From positions 62,001 to 126,000 of the forward strand of contig NZ_QYAB01000001.1 of assembly GCF_016758175.1 (NCBI RefSeq): a stretch of 64,000 nucleotides of DNA. The letters run 5' to 3'. A program made the position numbers and the translations under genes. Below are positions 48,192 to 56,932 of this stretch, one piece after another (within the stretch, counting starts at the first letter, position 1; each line of letters opens with the position of its first letter). The notes under the pieces were generated by a model. It did not search any database, was not told where the DNA came from, and saw nothing but the letters and a program-made list of their open reading frames with translations. The stretch comes from Leucobacter zeae (GTDB taxonomy: Bacteria; Actinomycetota; Actinomycetes; Actinomycetales; Microbacteriaceae).

Positions 48192-49589
48192 ATGAGCGAA
48201 ATGATCTTCCCCCTCCCCGACGTCGGCGAGGGCCTGACCGAAGCCGAGATCGTCGACTGGCGCGTGCAGCCAGGCGACTCCGTTGCGCTCAACCAGGTCA
48301 TCTGCGAGATCGAGACCGCGAAGTCGCTCGTCGAACTGCCGTCGCCGTTCACGGGCGTCGTCACCGAGCTGCTCGCGAACGTGGGCGAGACGGTGCCGGT
48401 GGGGCAGCCGATCATGCGCGTCTCCTCGGGCGGGCAGGATCCCGCGCCGTCGGGCGATTCCGCGGCATCCGGTGCAGCCGGCGCCCCCGCCGCGGGGTCC
48501 GCGGACGGGGGAACCGTCGAGGCCCCGGAATCCGATGAGCTCCGCGAGGCCGTCGCCGATGCCGCGGGCAGCGTGTCGCACGAGGAGGAGTCCGGCGGAG
48601 CCGTGCTCGTCGGGTACGGCAACGCGGGCACGGTGCGGTCGCGTCGTCGCCGCGGCGGAGAGCCCCTGCTGGACGGCGCCGACGGCTCCGGGACCCCCCA
48701 GGCCGCGCCGATCCCGGTCGCGGCGGCGAACCCCGTGATCGCGAAGCCGCCGATCCGCAAGCTCGCGAAGGACCTCGGGGTGGATCTCGCCCAGGTGCAC
48801 GGCACCGGGATCGCCGGCGAGATCCTGCGCGACGACGTCGTGCGGCAGGCGTCGCAGGCGAGCCTCTTCCGCAACCTGTCGACGCCGGAGCCGGCCGAGG
48901 CGCGCGAGGAGCGCATCCCGCTCAAGGGCGTGCGCAAGATGACGGCGCAGGCGATGGTGGCGTCCTCGAACGACGCACCGCACGTCAGCGTCTTCACCGA
49001 GGTGGACGCGACCCGCACCATGGAGTTCGTGAAGCGGCTGAAGTCGTCGACCGACTTCGCTGGGGTCAAGGTCTCGCCGCTGCTCATCTTCGCGAAGGCG
49101 ATGCTCTGGGCGATCCGCCGCAGCCCCGAGGTCAACTCGACGTTCACCGAGACCGAGATCATCCGGCGCCACTTCGTGAACCTCGGCATCGCCGCGGCGA
49201 CGCCGCGCGGGCTGATCGTGCCGAACATCAAGGAGGCGCAGGATCTCAGCCTGCTCGACCTCGCGAAGGCGATCGAGCAGCTCACGATCACGGCGCGCGA
49301 CGGGCGCACGCAGCCGGCGGAGATGGCGAACGGCACGATCACGATCACGAACATCGGGGTCTTCGGCATGGACTTCGGCACTCCGATCCTCAACCCGGGC
49401 GAGTGCGCGATCATGGCGATGGGCACGATCCGGGAGAAGCCGTGGGTCGTCGACGGCGAGGTGCGCCCCCGGATGGTGACGACGGTCGGCGGCTCGTTCG
49501 ACCACCGCATCGTCGACGGAGACGTGATCTCGCGCTTCGTCGCCGACGTGGCCTCGGTGCTCGAGGAGCCCGCGCTGCTGCTCGACTGA
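48192..49589 (+). CDS. pdhC: 2-oxoacid dehydrogenase E2 (dihydrolipoamide acyltransferase)
   Basis: 465 residues. One lipoyl domain with the modified Lys in IETAKSLVE (about residue 43), an Ala/Gly/Glu-rich linker, a peripheral-subunit-binding domain ([31 protein letters not shown]), and a catalytic core ending with the active-site HRxxDG motif in [11 protein letters not shown]. It transfers the acyl group to CoA. TAGGAGACTC precedes the ATG. Closed by a strong terminator. Confidence 0.93.
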   Translation: MSEMIFPLPDVGEGLTEAEIVDWRVQPGDSVALNQVICEIETAKSLVELPSPFTGVVTELLANVGETVPVGQPIMRVSSGGQDPAPSGDSAASGAAGAPAAGSADGGTVEAPESDELREAVADAAGSVSHEEESGGAVLVGYGNAGTVRSRRRRGGEPLLDGADGSGTPQAAPIPVAAANPVIAKPPIRKLAKDLGVDLAQVHGTGIAGEILRDDVVRQASQASLFRNLSTPEPAEAREERIPLKGVRKMTAQAMVASSNDAPHVSVFTEVDATRTMEFVKRLKSSTDFAGVKVSPLLIFAKAMLWAIRRSPEVNSTFTETEIIRRHFVNLGIAAATPRGLIVPNIKEAQDLSLLDLAKAIEQLTITARDGRTQPAEMANGTITITNIGVFGMDFGTPILNPGECAIMAMGTIREKPWVVDGEVRPRMVTTVGGSFDHRIVDGDVISRFVADVASVLEEPALLLD

Positions 49590-49645
49590 TCGGGTCGGCT
49601 CCGTTGCCCCCGCGAGGGATCCAGGATCCCCGCCCCGAACGACGA

Positions 49646-49677
49646 ACGGCCCCCGATCCATGCGGATCGGGGGCCGT
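49646..49677. terminator. Bidirectional terminator, E2 gene and aquaporin gene
   Basis: A 14-bp perfect stem (49646-49659 with 49664-49677) and ATGC loop between convergent genes. Confidence 0.85.
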
Positions 49678-49697
49678 CGCGTCGGTTCGAGCGGGGC

Positions 49698-50336
49698 CTA
49701 CTTGGCCTTCTCGAGGTCGTGGGTGTTGAGCAGGCGGAACGCGAGCGCCGCGAGCGCGCCGCCGACCAGCGGGGCGAGCACGTAGAGCCACATGTTCGCC
49801 CAGCCGAACTGGCCGCTGATGGCGAGGCCGAACGCGACGGCGGGGTTGAACCCGCCGCCCGAGACGCCGCCGACCGCGAACGCGCCCGCGACGACGACCG
49901 AGCCGATGGCGAGGCCGTAGAACGAGTTGCCATCGTTGTCCTTCGAGGTCGCGACGTTCAGCACGACGTAGACGAGGACGAAGGTCACGACGAGTTCGAC
50001 GATGAACGCGGGAGCGGTCTCGATCTCGACCGGGGTGCCGGCGGGCAGGAAGGCCTTGCTCGCGAGCGCGCCGAGCGCGGCGCCGACGAGCTGCGCGACG
50101 ACATAGGCGATGAAGTCGCCGACGCCGAGCGCACCGCGGATGAGGGCGCCGAGCGAGACGGCGGGGTTCAGGTGCGCGCCCGAGATGTGCCCGGTGGCGT
50201 ACACGAGGACCATCAGCGTGAAGCCGATGGCGAGCGGGGCGAAGTCACCGGCACCGTTCACGGCGGCGATGATCATGAAGACGAACAGGAACGTCGCGAG
50301 TGCTTCAGCAACCGCATTCCGTGCGGTACCGGTCAT
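49698..50336 (-). CDS. MIP/aquaporin-family channel
   Basis: A six-helix water or small-solute channel of about 212 residues. Both half-helix NPA motifs are intact: SGAHLNPAVSLG and GGGFNPAVAFG. The second NPA is followed by Val where AqpZ and GlpF have the selectivity-filter Arg (NPAR), so selectivity may differ from ordinary aquaporins. Helices such as EALATFLFVFMIIAAVNG and FIVELVVTFVLVYVVLNVA are clear. The start is uncertain: ATG 50336 (MTGTARN) or ATG 50360 eight codons earlier. It is convergent with the E2 gene and precedes nothing on its strand. Confidence 0.85.
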   Translation of the reverse strand: MTGTARNAVAEALATFLFVFMIIAAVNGAGDFAPLAIGFTLMVLVYATGHISGAHLNPAVSLGALIRGALGVGDFIAYVVAQLVGAALGALASKAFLPAGTPVEIETAPAFIVELVVTFVLVYVVLNVATSKDNDGNSFYGLAIGSVVVAGAFAVGGVSGGGFNPAVAFGLAISGQFGWANMWLYVLAPLVGGALAALAFRLLNTHDLEKAK

Positions 50337-50414
50337 GGTCGGCTCACTTTCTTGGAACATTGAGGATTTCCACAGGCTGAACCATTATGTCAAACGACCG
50401 GAATGCGGGCATGG

Positions 50415-50455
50415 CGAAGCGCGGGTCCGGCTGAACACTCCGGACCCGCGCTTCG
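50415..50455 (-). terminator. Terminator after katG
   Basis: A 16-bp perfect stem (50415-50430 with 50440-50455) and nine-base loop, 10 bp past the katG stop. Confidence 0.85.
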
Positions 50456-50465
50456 GCCGACGCGA

Positions 50466-52676
50466 TCAGCGCACGTCGAACCGGTCGAGCTCGGCGACCT
50501 TGACCCAGGCGCGCACGAAGTCGTCCACGAACCGGTCGGCCGCGTCGTCGCTCGCATAGACCTCGGCGACGGCCCGCAGCTCGCTGTTCGAGCCGAAGAC
50601 CAGGTCGGCGCGAGTTCCGGTCCAGGTCTCCTCACCCGTCTCGTCGTCCGTCGCCTGGAAGACGCGCTGCGCGTCGTCGACCGCGCGCCAGGTCGTGCCG
50701 AGGTCGAGCAGGTTTACGAAGAAGTCGTTGGTGAGCTGCCCGGGGCGGTCGGTGAGCACGCCGTGCTGCGAGCCGTCCCAGTTCGTCTCGAGCACGCGCA
50801 TGCCGCCCACGAGCACCGTCATCTCGGGGGCCGACAGCTGCAGCAGGTTGGCGCGATCGACCAGCAGCTGCTCCGCCGGGTATCCGAGCCCGCGGTCGCT
50901 CTCGTAGTTGCGGAAGCCGTCGGCGGGCGGGTTCAGGTACTCGAACGATGCGACGTCGGTCTGCTCCTGCGAAGCGTCGGTGCGCCCCGGGGTGAACGGG
51001 ATCTCGACCGTGCGGCCCGCCGCCGCTGCGGCACGCCGCACGCCGACGTTGCCTGCGAGCACCACGAGGTCGGCGATCGAGACGCGCTTCGCGCCGCCCG
51101 CGGCGTCGAACTCCGCCTTGACGTCCTCGAGCGCCTCGAGCACCCGTGCCAGCTGCTCGGGTCGGTTGACCTCCCAGCTGCGCTGGGGCTCGAGCCTGAT
51201 CCTGCCGCCGTTCGCGCCGCCGCGCTTGTCGCTGCCGCGGAACGACGACGCCGCGGCCCAGGCGGCGCCGACCAGTTCGGACACGGACAGCCCGGTCTCG
51301 GCGATCCGCACCTCGAGCGCGGCGATGTCGGCCGCGTCGATGAGCTCGTGATCGCGGGCGGGGATCGGATCCTGCCAGATCAGGTCTTCGGCGGGCACCT
51401 CGGGGCCGAGGTAGCGGGCCTTCGGGCCGAGGTCGCGATGCGTGAGCTTGAACCAGGCGCGTGCGTACGCGTCGGTGAACGCCTGCTGGTCGTCCTTGAA
51501 CCGGCGCGAGATCTTGTCGTAGACCGGGTCGATCCGCAGCGACAGGTCGGTCGTGAGCATCCGCGGCTCGCGGCGCCCCTCGCCCTGCGCCATCGGCACC
51601 ATGTCGGCGCCGCCGCCGTCCTTGGGTCGCCAGTGGAAGTGCCCGCCCTCGCCCTCGGCCAGCTCCCACTCGTAGGCGTAGAGGATGTGGAAGAACTCGT
51701 TGTCCCAGCGGGTCGGGTGGTAGGTCCAGGTGACCTCGAGGCCCGAACCGATCGCGTCGTTGCCGTGGCCAGCACCGTGCGTGCTCTGCCAGCCGAGCCC
51801 CATCTGCTCGATGGGTGCGGCTTCGGGTTCGGCGCCGACATGGTCGTCGGCGTTCGCCGCGCCGTGCGTCTTGCCGAAGGTGTGGCCGCCCGCGATGAGC
51901 GCCACGGTCTCCTCGTCGTCCATCGCCATGCGGGCGAAGGTCTCGCGGATCTCGTGCGCTGCTGCCACGGGGTCGTGGTTCGCCGCGGGGCCCTCGGGAT
52001 TGACGTAGATGAGGCCCATCATCGTGGCGGCGAGCGGCTTGGCCAGGGTGCCGGCCTCCTCGGTGCGCCCGTCCATGCCGAGCCACGCGCGCTCCGAGCC
52101 CCAGTAGATGTCGTCGTCCGGCTCCCACACGTCGGGGCGGCCGCCGGCGAACCCGAAGGTCGGCATGCCCATGATCTCGTGCGCGACGTTGCCCGCCAGG
52201 ATCATGAGGTCGCCCCACGAGAGCGCGCGGCCGTACTGCTTCTTGACGGGCCACAGCAGGCGCCGGGCCTTGTCGAGGCCCACGTTGTCGGGCCAGCTGT
52301 TGAGCGGGGCGAAGCGCTGCTGCCCCGTGCCGCCGCCGCCGCGGCCGTCGAACACGCGGTAGGTGCCCGCTGAGTGCCACGCCATGCGGATCATCAGGGG
52401 GCCGTAGTTGTTGAAGTCGGCCGGCCACCAGGGCTTCGAGTCCGTGAGCACCGATGCGATGTCGCGCTTGACCGCGTCGAGGTCGAGCCGCTGGAACGCG
52501 GCGGCGTAGTCGAAGTCCGCGCCCTGAGGGTTCGCGACCGCGGGGTTCTTCGCGAGGATCTTGAGATTCAGCCGGTCGGGCCACCAGTCGGTGTTTCCGG
52601 TGCGCCCGGCGGGCCGGGCCTGCTGCGCCGCTGCGAGCGCCTCGTGGTTCACGGGGCACTGGTCCGGAGAGGTCAT
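50466..52676 (-). CDS. katG: Catalase-peroxidase KatG
   Basis: Bifunctional haem enzyme that removes H2O2; 736 residues, full length. The distal site is [11 protein letters not shown] (Arg97, Trp100, His101). The Trp-Tyr-Met cross-link partners are Trp100, the Tyr in [10 protein letters not shown] and the Met in [10 protein letters not shown]; the proximal haem His is in [11 protein letters not shown]. The C-terminal duplicated domain is present. The start at 52676 has AAAGGA seven bases upstream; the frame continues upstream without family sequence. It lies 133 bp behind a Fur-family regulator gene on the same strand, the furA-katG arrangement known from mycobacteria and streptomycetes. Confidence 0.96.
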   Translation of the reverse strand: MTSPDQCPVNHEALAAAQQARPAGRTGNTDWWPDRLNLKILAKNPAVANPQGADFDYAAAFQRLDLDAVKRDIASVLTDSKPWWPADFNNYGPLMIRMAWHSAGTYRVFDGRGGGGTGQQRFAPLNSWPDNVGLDKARRLLWPVKKQYGRALSWGDLMILAGNVAHEIMGMPTFGFAGGRPDVWEPDDDIYWGSERAWLGMDGRTEEAGTLAKPLAATMMGLIYVNPEGPAANHDPVAAAHEIRETFARMAMDDEETVALIAGGHTFGKTHGAANADDHVGAEPEAAPIEQMGLGWQSTHGAGHGNDAIGSGLEVTWTYHPTRWDNEFFHILYAYEWELAEGEGGHFHWRPKDGGGADMVPMAQGEGRREPRMLTTDLSLRIDPVYDKISRRFKDDQQAFTDAYARAWFKLTHRDLGPKARYLGPEVPAEDLIWQDPIPARDHELIDAADIAALEVRIAETGLSVSELVGAAWAAASSFRGSDKRGGANGGRIRLEPQRSWEVNRPEQLARVLEALEDVKAEFDAAGGAKRVSIADLVVLAGNVGVRRAAAAAGRTVEIPFTPGRTDASQEQTDVASFEYLNPPADGFRNYESDRGLGYPAEQLLVDRANLLQLSAPEMTVLVGGMRVLETNWDGSQHGVLTDRPGQLTNDFFVNLLDLGTTWRAVDDAQRVFQATDDETGEETWTGTRADLVFGSNSELRAVAEVYASDDAADRFVDDFVRAWVKVAELDRFDVR

Positions 52677-52758
52677 GGATCGTTCCTTTCGACGGTGTTC
52701 TGCGGGTGGGGAGATGGGGTTCTGGGTCGCACGTCGTGGTGCGGGGTCGCCGGACATC

Positions 52759-52778
52759 GGCACCGCGATCGCGGTGCC
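52759..52778 (-). other. Perfect 20-bp palindrome between furA and katG
   Basis: GGCACCGCGATCGCGGTGCC lies between the furA stop and the katG start. It could be an mRNA hairpin that stabilises the katG part or attenuates read-through, or a binding site. There is no other clear katG promoter. Confidence 0.5.
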
Positions 52779-52809
52779 AGCGGATGCGGCTGCCGGGGAC
52801 GCGCTCCCG

Positions 52810-53268
52810 TCAGGCGGCCTGCTCGCAATCGGCGCAGATGCCGCGGAAGGTGACGGAGGCCTCGAGGATCCGCATCCGCGATCCGCCCTCGCCGCCGGCG
52901 GGGCCCGCCGGGGTCAGGCACGGGGCGAGGCCGGTGGCGCACTCGACATCCTCGATGCGCCGGCACACGACGCACTGCACGTGGTGGTGGTTGTCGAGGT
53001 GCTCGATCTCGTAGAGCGCTCCGTCGGAGTCGGGCAGGTCGACGCGGCGCAAGAGGCCGTGCTCGGTGAGGTCGTTCATGATGTTGTGGACGGACTGGAG
53101 CGACACCGACGGCGAGGCCTGAGCCAGTGCCGCGTGGACCTCGGAGGCCCTGCTGTGCGGGTGCGACTCGAGATAGGCGAGCGCTGCGACGCGGCCGGCC
53201 GTCACCCGCATGCCGCTCGCGCGCAGGCGATCGGCGCGCTGGGCGTCGGTCGCGGGGTCGTGGTGCAT
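52810..53268 (-). CDS. furA: Fur-family transcriptional regulator (FurA-like)
   Basis: A 152-residue metal-dependent repressor. The winged-helix part reads [34 protein letters not shown] and [19 protein letters not shown]; the metal region has [13 protein letters not shown] and a C-terminal CADC, giving two CxxC pairs for structural Zn. Located directly before katG, it is expected to repress itself and katG and to respond to peroxide. I choose ATG 53268, seven bases after a TAGGGT -10 box, over ATG 53286, which has neither box nor Shine-Dalgarno at usable spacing. Confidence 0.92.
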   Translation of the reverse strand: MHHDPATDAQRADRLRASGMRVTAGRVAALAYLESHPHSRASEVHAALAQASPSVSLQSVHNIMNDLTEHGLLRRVDLPDSDGALYEIEHLDNHHHVQCVVCRRIEDVECATGLAPCLTPAGPAGGEGGSRMRILEASVTFRGICADCEQAA

Positions 53269-53275
53269 GCCTTCC

Positions 53276-53305
53276 ACCCTAGTCATTTTGAGCGACTCAA
53301 AACAA
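53276..53305 (-). promoter_or_regulatory. furA-katG promoter
   Basis: On the minus strand, -35 TTGTTT (53300-53305), 18-bp spacer, -10 TAGGGT (53276-53281), then seven bases to the furA ATG. The palindromic operator covers the -35 region. Confidence 0.6.
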
Positions 53306-53318
53306 GTTGTCTTGAGTC
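53294..53318. promoter_or_regulatory. Fur-type palindromic operator
   Basis: A 25-bp palindrome with only one mismatched pair (positions 53301/53311), arms GACTCAA... and ...TTGAGTC. It overlaps the -35 box. A second, overlapping palindrome TTTTGAG-CGA-CTCAAAA (53286-53302) shares its left arm, so three half-sites lie in a row. Confidence 0.75.
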
Positions 53319-53386
53319 ATGCAAAATAGTCGGGCGTGTCGAGGGGGCGGCGGCGAGCGGGCCCGCCGGTGCTCCACGGCTCCGCG

Positions 53387-54427
53387 TCAGTCGTGCGCGT
53401 GCCCTTCGCCGACGTGGCTCGCGGGCTCGAGCTGCAGGGTCACGTGCTCGGTGTCGAAGTGCTCGTGGAGGCATGCGCGCAGCTCGTCGAGCACGCCGTG
53501 GTAACCGCGCTCGCTCCAGGCCGCGTCGGAGACCGTGACATGGGCGGAGAACGCGGGGACGCCGGAGGTGATGGTCCAGGCATGCACGTCGTGCACGTCG
53601 GAGACCCCGGGGACCGCGAGCATGTGCGCGCGTGCCGCGTCGACGTCGAGGTTCTTCGGCGACGCCTCGAGGAGCACGTCGACCACCTCGCGCAGCAGCC
53701 CGATCGCGCGGGGGAAGATGAGCACGGCGATGAGCAGCGATGCGATCTGGTCGGCGGCGTTCCAGCCGGTGAACATGATCACGACGCCGGCGACGATGAC
53801 GAGCACGGACCCGAGCAGGTCGCCGAGCACCTCGAGGTAGGCCCCGCGCACGTTGAGGCTCTCCTTCTGGCCGGAGCTCAGGATGAGGAGCGAGGCGAGG
53901 TTCGCGGCGGCGCCGAGCACCGCGGCGATGAGCATGGGGCCGGACTGCACCTCGACCTCGGTGCCGAAGCGGTTGATCGCGCTGACGAAGATCGTGATCG
54001 CGATGACGCCGAGCACGATGCCGTTCACGAGCGCAGCGAGCACCTCGACGCGGAGGTAGCCGTACGTGCGCTTCGATGTCGCGGGAAGGGCGGCGATGAG
54101 GCTCGCGATGAGGGCGATCGCCACGCCGGTCGCGTCGGTGAGCATGTGGCCGGCGTCGGCGAGGAGCGATAGCGAGCCGGAGATCAGCGCGCCGATCACC
54201 TGGATGACGAAGACCGAGAGCGTGATCGCGAGGGCGATGATCAGGCGTTTGCGGTGCTTGCCCGTCGCGGTCGTCGCGCCCTGCAGTCCGTGGTCGTGCC
54301 CATGCCCGCCCGAGCCGCCGGCGTCGTGCTCGCCCGGCCGGTCGGGGTGCCCGGCGCTGAACTCGGGATCGCAGGCCGGGTCGCCCCGGCGCTCGGGATC
54401 GCGATCCGCCTCGAAACCTTCGCCCAT
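53387..54427 (-). CDS. Cation diffusion facilitator (CDF) metal efflux protein
   Basis: A 346-residue proton-driven Zn/Co/Cd-type exporter. A soluble N-terminus has a short His-rich stretch (GGHGHDHG), then six membrane helices. The metal-site motif lies in LLADAGHMLTDATG on helix 2 (HxxxD) and its counterpart is in VLGDLLGSVLVIVAG with GWNAADQIASLLIA. A cytoplasmic metal-binding domain follows (DVHDVHAWTITSGVPAFSAHV), ending HVGEGHAHD. The ATG at 54427 sits seven bases after TAGGGT (54435-54440), the leaderless form. A CsoR-like palindrome lies 41-57 bp upstream. Confidence 0.92.
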   Translation of the reverse strand: MGEGFEADRDPERRGDPACDPEFSAGHPDRPGEHDAGGSGGHGHDHGLQGATTATGKHRKRLIIALAITLSVFVIQVIGALISGSLSLLADAGHMLTDATGVAIALIASLIAALPATSKRTYGYLRVEVLAALVNGIVLGVIAITIFVSAINRFGTEVEVQSGPMLIAAVLGAAANLASLLILSSGQKESLNVRGAYLEVLGDLLGSVLVIVAGVVIMFTGWNAADQIASLLIAVLIFPRAIGLLREVVDVLLEASPKNLDVDAARAHMLAVPGVSDVHDVHAWTITSGVPAFSAHVTVSDAAWSERGYHGVLDELRACLHEHFDTEHVTLQLEPASHVGEGHAHD

Positions 54428-54467
54428 GCCGCCGACCCTACTCTCTCTCGCCCTGACCGGATCCAGC

Positions 54468-54484
54468 ATACCCCATGGGGGTAT
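54468..54484. promoter_or_regulatory. CsoR/RcnR-like operator palindrome
   Basis: ATACCCCATGGGGGTAT, a near-palindrome of the ATACCCC...GGGGTAT form bound by Cu(I)/Ni-sensing CsoR-RcnR repressors. It lies between the divergent CDF and mshA-like genes, just above the likely -35 of the CDF promoter. No csoR gene is in the window. Confidence 0.5.
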
Positions 54485-54558
54485 CCGGTGCCAGCGTGGG
54501 GAACGACTCCCGGCCGGTGCGCCGGTGCGCCGCGCCCGCACCGGATACGCTCGAGGGC

Positions 54559-55833
54559 ATGACCAGTACGCCGGGGCAGGCCCCGATCCGCATCGGGTTC
54601 GTGATGCTGCACACCTCGCCGCTCGACGTGCCCGGCACGAAGGACGCCGGTGGCATGAACGTCGTCGTGCGCGCCCAGGCCGAGGCGCTCGCCGCCGCGG
54701 GGCACGAGGTCGTCATCTTCACCCGCCGCAGCGACCTCGGGGCCGAGGCGCGCACGCCGCTGCGGCCCGGACTCGTCGTCGTGCACCTCGATGCCGGCCC
54801 CGCGCGCCTCCTCGCGAAGGGCGAGCACGAGGGCGTGATGGAGGAGTTCGGCCGGCTGCTCGACGCCGAGCTCGCGGAACGCCCGGTCGACATCCTCCAC
54901 GCGGAGCACTGGTTCTCGGGCGTCGCGGCCCTGCCCGTCGCCCGGAGGCGCGGGATTCCGCTCGTGCAGAGCTACCACTCGATCGCCGCCCCCGTGGACT
55001 CGCCGCTGGGGGACGGCGAGCGTCCGGAGTCCCCCGGGCGCCAGGCGGGGGAGCGGCTGCTCGCCCGGGAGGCCGACCTGATCATCGCCGTGAGCGAGGC
55101 CGAACGCGCGACGGTGCTCGACCGGCTCGAAGGCGATGCGGAGCGGGTGCGCGTCGTGCCGCTCGGCGTCGACACCGAGCTGTTCCACCCGTGCGAGACC
55201 GACGCCTGCGCCGAGCAGAAGGACTGGCTCGGTCGGGGCGGGCGCCCCGAGGCGATCGTGGTGGGCCGGCTGCACCCGCTCAAGGGGTTCGACCTCGTGA
55301 TCGACGCGATGGCCGAGATGGCCCCCGAGCATCGCCCCGTGCTCCGGATCGTGGGCGCCCCGCCGCCCGATGGCGACGACTACGCGCGCGCACTGCACGA
55401 GGCCGTCGTGCGGCACGGGCTGCTCTCGACGATCGCGTTCGACGGCGCGCTGCGCCGGCGCGAGCTCGCGGAGCGGATCCGGAGCGCGTCGATCATGCTC
55501 GTGCCCTCGCACTCTGAGACCTTCGGGCTCGTCGCGCTCGAGGCGGCGGCGTCGGGCGTCCCGGTCATCGCGCGCGCGACGGGCGGGCTGCGCGAGGCCG
55601 TGCTCGACGGCGAGACGGGCCTGCTGATCCCGACCGCGTCCGACGATCCGGCCGATCCCGACCGGAACCCGGCCGACGATCCGCGGGAGTGGGCCTCCGC
55701 GGTCGCGCGGCTGCTCGACGACCCCGAAGCGCTCGAGCGCATGGGCGCCGCGGCGCGCGAGCACGCGCTGAGTCGCAATTGGGCCGCCTCGGCCGAGCAG
55801 CTGCTCGACGTCTACCGGGAGGCGATCGCCTGA
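54559..55833 (+). CDS. GT4 glycosyltransferase, MshA-like
   Basis: A 424-residue GT-B glycosyltransferase. The N-terminal part reads HTSPLDVPGTKDAGGMNVVVRAQAEALAAAGHEVVIFTRR, matching D-inositol-3-phosphate glycosyltransferase (MshA), the first enzyme of mycothiol synthesis; VPLGVDTELFHP, VGRLHPLKGFDLVIDAM and the E-x7-E motif (SHSETFGLVALEAAASG) are typical of GT4. With the MshB-like gene at 32779 it supports a mycothiol pathway. TACGCT (54546-54551) ends seven bases before the ATG, again leaderless-type. Confidence 0.82.
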   Translation: MTSTPGQAPIRIGFVMLHTSPLDVPGTKDAGGMNVVVRAQAEALAAAGHEVVIFTRRSDLGAEARTPLRPGLVVVHLDAGPARLLAKGEHEGVMEEFGRLLDAELAERPVDILHAEHWFSGVAALPVARRRGIPLVQSYHSIAAPVDSPLGDGERPESPGRQAGERLLAREADLIIAVSEAERATVLDRLEGDAERVRVVPLGVDTELFHPCETDACAEQKDWLGRGGRPEAIVVGRLHPLKGFDLVIDAMAEMAPEHRPVLRIVGAPPPDGDDYARALHEAVVRHGLLSTIAFDGALRRRELAERIRSASIMLVPSHSETFGLVALEAAASGVPVIARATGGLREAVLDGETGLLIPTASDDPADPDRNPADDPREWASAVARLLDDPEALERMGAAAREHALSRNWAASAEQLLDVYREAIA

Positions 55834-56000
55834 CGCCGACGCGGGTCCGGTCGGTCGGTGGGCCGGTCGGTGCGTCCGCGTGCCGGTCGGTGCGTGCTCA
55901 ATTCGTATGGGATCGGCGAACCGTATGGCCGCGAGGGCGGAGGCTCGGCATACGGATTGCAGATCCCATACGACTTGACGATGGGTCTGGGCCGCCGCGC
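55834..56000. other. Intergenic structured region with CGTATGG repeats
   Basis: Between two convergent genes. It contains two copies of CCGGTCGGTGCGT and a nested inverted repeat: outer arms TCGTATGGGATC (55903-55914) and GATCCCATACGA (55962-55973), inner arms CCGTATG (55921-55927) and CATACGG (55949-55955). The heptamer CGTATGG thus occurs four times, twice per strand. It may act as a terminator or as a small repeat element. Confidence 0.6.
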
Positions 56001-56759
56001 CTAACGCGAGACGAGCGTGGTCTCGAACGAGTAGAGGTCGGGGCGGTAGCAGTGGTGCCCGGCCTCGACGGCCCGGCCCCCGTGGTCGAAGGCGACGCGG
56101 TCCATGGTCAGCAGCGGGCTGCCCTTCGCGATGTCGAGCAGCTCGTGCTCGTCGTCGTGCGTGCGCCTCGCTCCGATCGTCTGGTTGGCGATCTTGATGG
56201 TCACCCCGCGCGAGCGCATGATCTCGTAGAGCCCGCGCCGCTCGAGGTCTTCGACGGTGATGTCGGAGAACTCGGGCGGGAGCAGGTTGATGAGGATCGC
56301 CATGGGGGTGCCGTCGGCGCTGCGCACGCGGCGGATGCGCGTGATCTCGGTGCCTATGGCGAGGTTCAGCTGCGCCGCCGCCTCCTCGTCCGCAGGCACG
56401 CGCTCCAGGGAGAGCACGCGCGTGGCCGGGTGGTGGCCGACGCGCGTGAGGTCCTCGTTGAGGCTCGTGAGCTCGACGGGCCGGCTGACGCGGGCCTGCA
56501 CGACCTGGGTGCCGATCCCGCGCCGGCGCACCAGCAGGCCCTTGTCGACGAGCTCCTGGATCGCGCGGCGCACGGTGGGGCGGGAGAGTCCGAGGCGCTC
56601 GCCGATCGCGATCTCGTTCTCGAGCCTCGCACCCGAGGGGATGACGCCCTCGCGAATGGCGCGCTCGAGGCGGGTCGAGATCTGGAAGTAGAGCGGGACC
56701 GGGCCCGTGCGCTCCAGGTCCGCGAAGAGCTCGTCTGGCCAGACGGGTTCGGTGCTCAT
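56001..56759 (-). CDS. GntR-family regulator of the inositol cluster (IolR-like)
   Basis: A 252-residue HutC-subfamily GntR regulator. The N-terminal winged helix reads YFQISTRLERAIREGVIPSGARLENEIAIGERLGLSRPTVRRAIQELVDKGLLVRRRGIGTQV; the C-terminal UTRA effector domain follows (LTSLNEDLTRVGHHPATRVLSLE to HHCYRPDLYSFETTLV). It is divergent from iolC and the putative operators lie between them, so it is probably the repressor released by an inositol catabolite. AGGAGG lies five bases before the ATG. Confidence 0.88.
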   Translation of the reverse strand: MSTEPVWPDELFADLERTGPVPLYFQISTRLERAIREGVIPSGARLENEIAIGERLGLSRPTVRRAIQELVDKGLLVRRRGIGTQVVQARVSRPVELTSLNEDLTRVGHHPATRVLSLERVPADEEAAAQLNLAIGTEITRIRRVRSADGTPMAILINLLPPEFSDITVEDLERRGLYEIMRSRGVTIKIANQTIGARRTHDDEHELLDIAKGSPLLTMDRVAFDHGGRAVEAGHHCYRPDLYSFETTLVSR

Positions 56760-56813
56760 GGGCCCTCCTGGGTGGGGTGAACGGCCACGGGCGGCTGCTC
56801 CGGCGCGACGCAA

Positions 56814-56823
56814 TGTACGGACA
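56814..56823. promoter_or_regulatory. Putative IolR-type operator near the gntR promoter
   Basis: TGTACGGACA (TGTCCGTACA on the minus strand). It overlaps the probable -10 of the gntR gene (TACATT on the minus strand, 56812-56817) and resembles the second site at 56873. Confidence 0.45.
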
Positions 56824-56872
56824 ACATTACCTCCTCGAAGATTGCGCAGCGCATGTCGCCCCTTCGTGCTAT

Positions 56873-56882
56873 TGTTAGGACA
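56873..56882. promoter_or_regulatory. Putative IolR-type operator upstream of iolC
   Basis: TGTTAGGACA; on the minus strand TGTCCTAACA. This fits the KGWCHTRACA pattern that I recall for the C. glutamicum GntR-type IolR. It lies 50 bp before the iolC ATG. Confidence 0.5.
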
Positions 56883-56932
56883 AATGCACCGGCGCATCCC
56901 GCTCCGGCCGCGTCACGGTGAGAGGCGAGTGA

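Noticed and set aside
47121-49661. About 850-codon antisense frame under E1beta/E2 genes
   Set aside because: Shadow of conserved genes; no domain.
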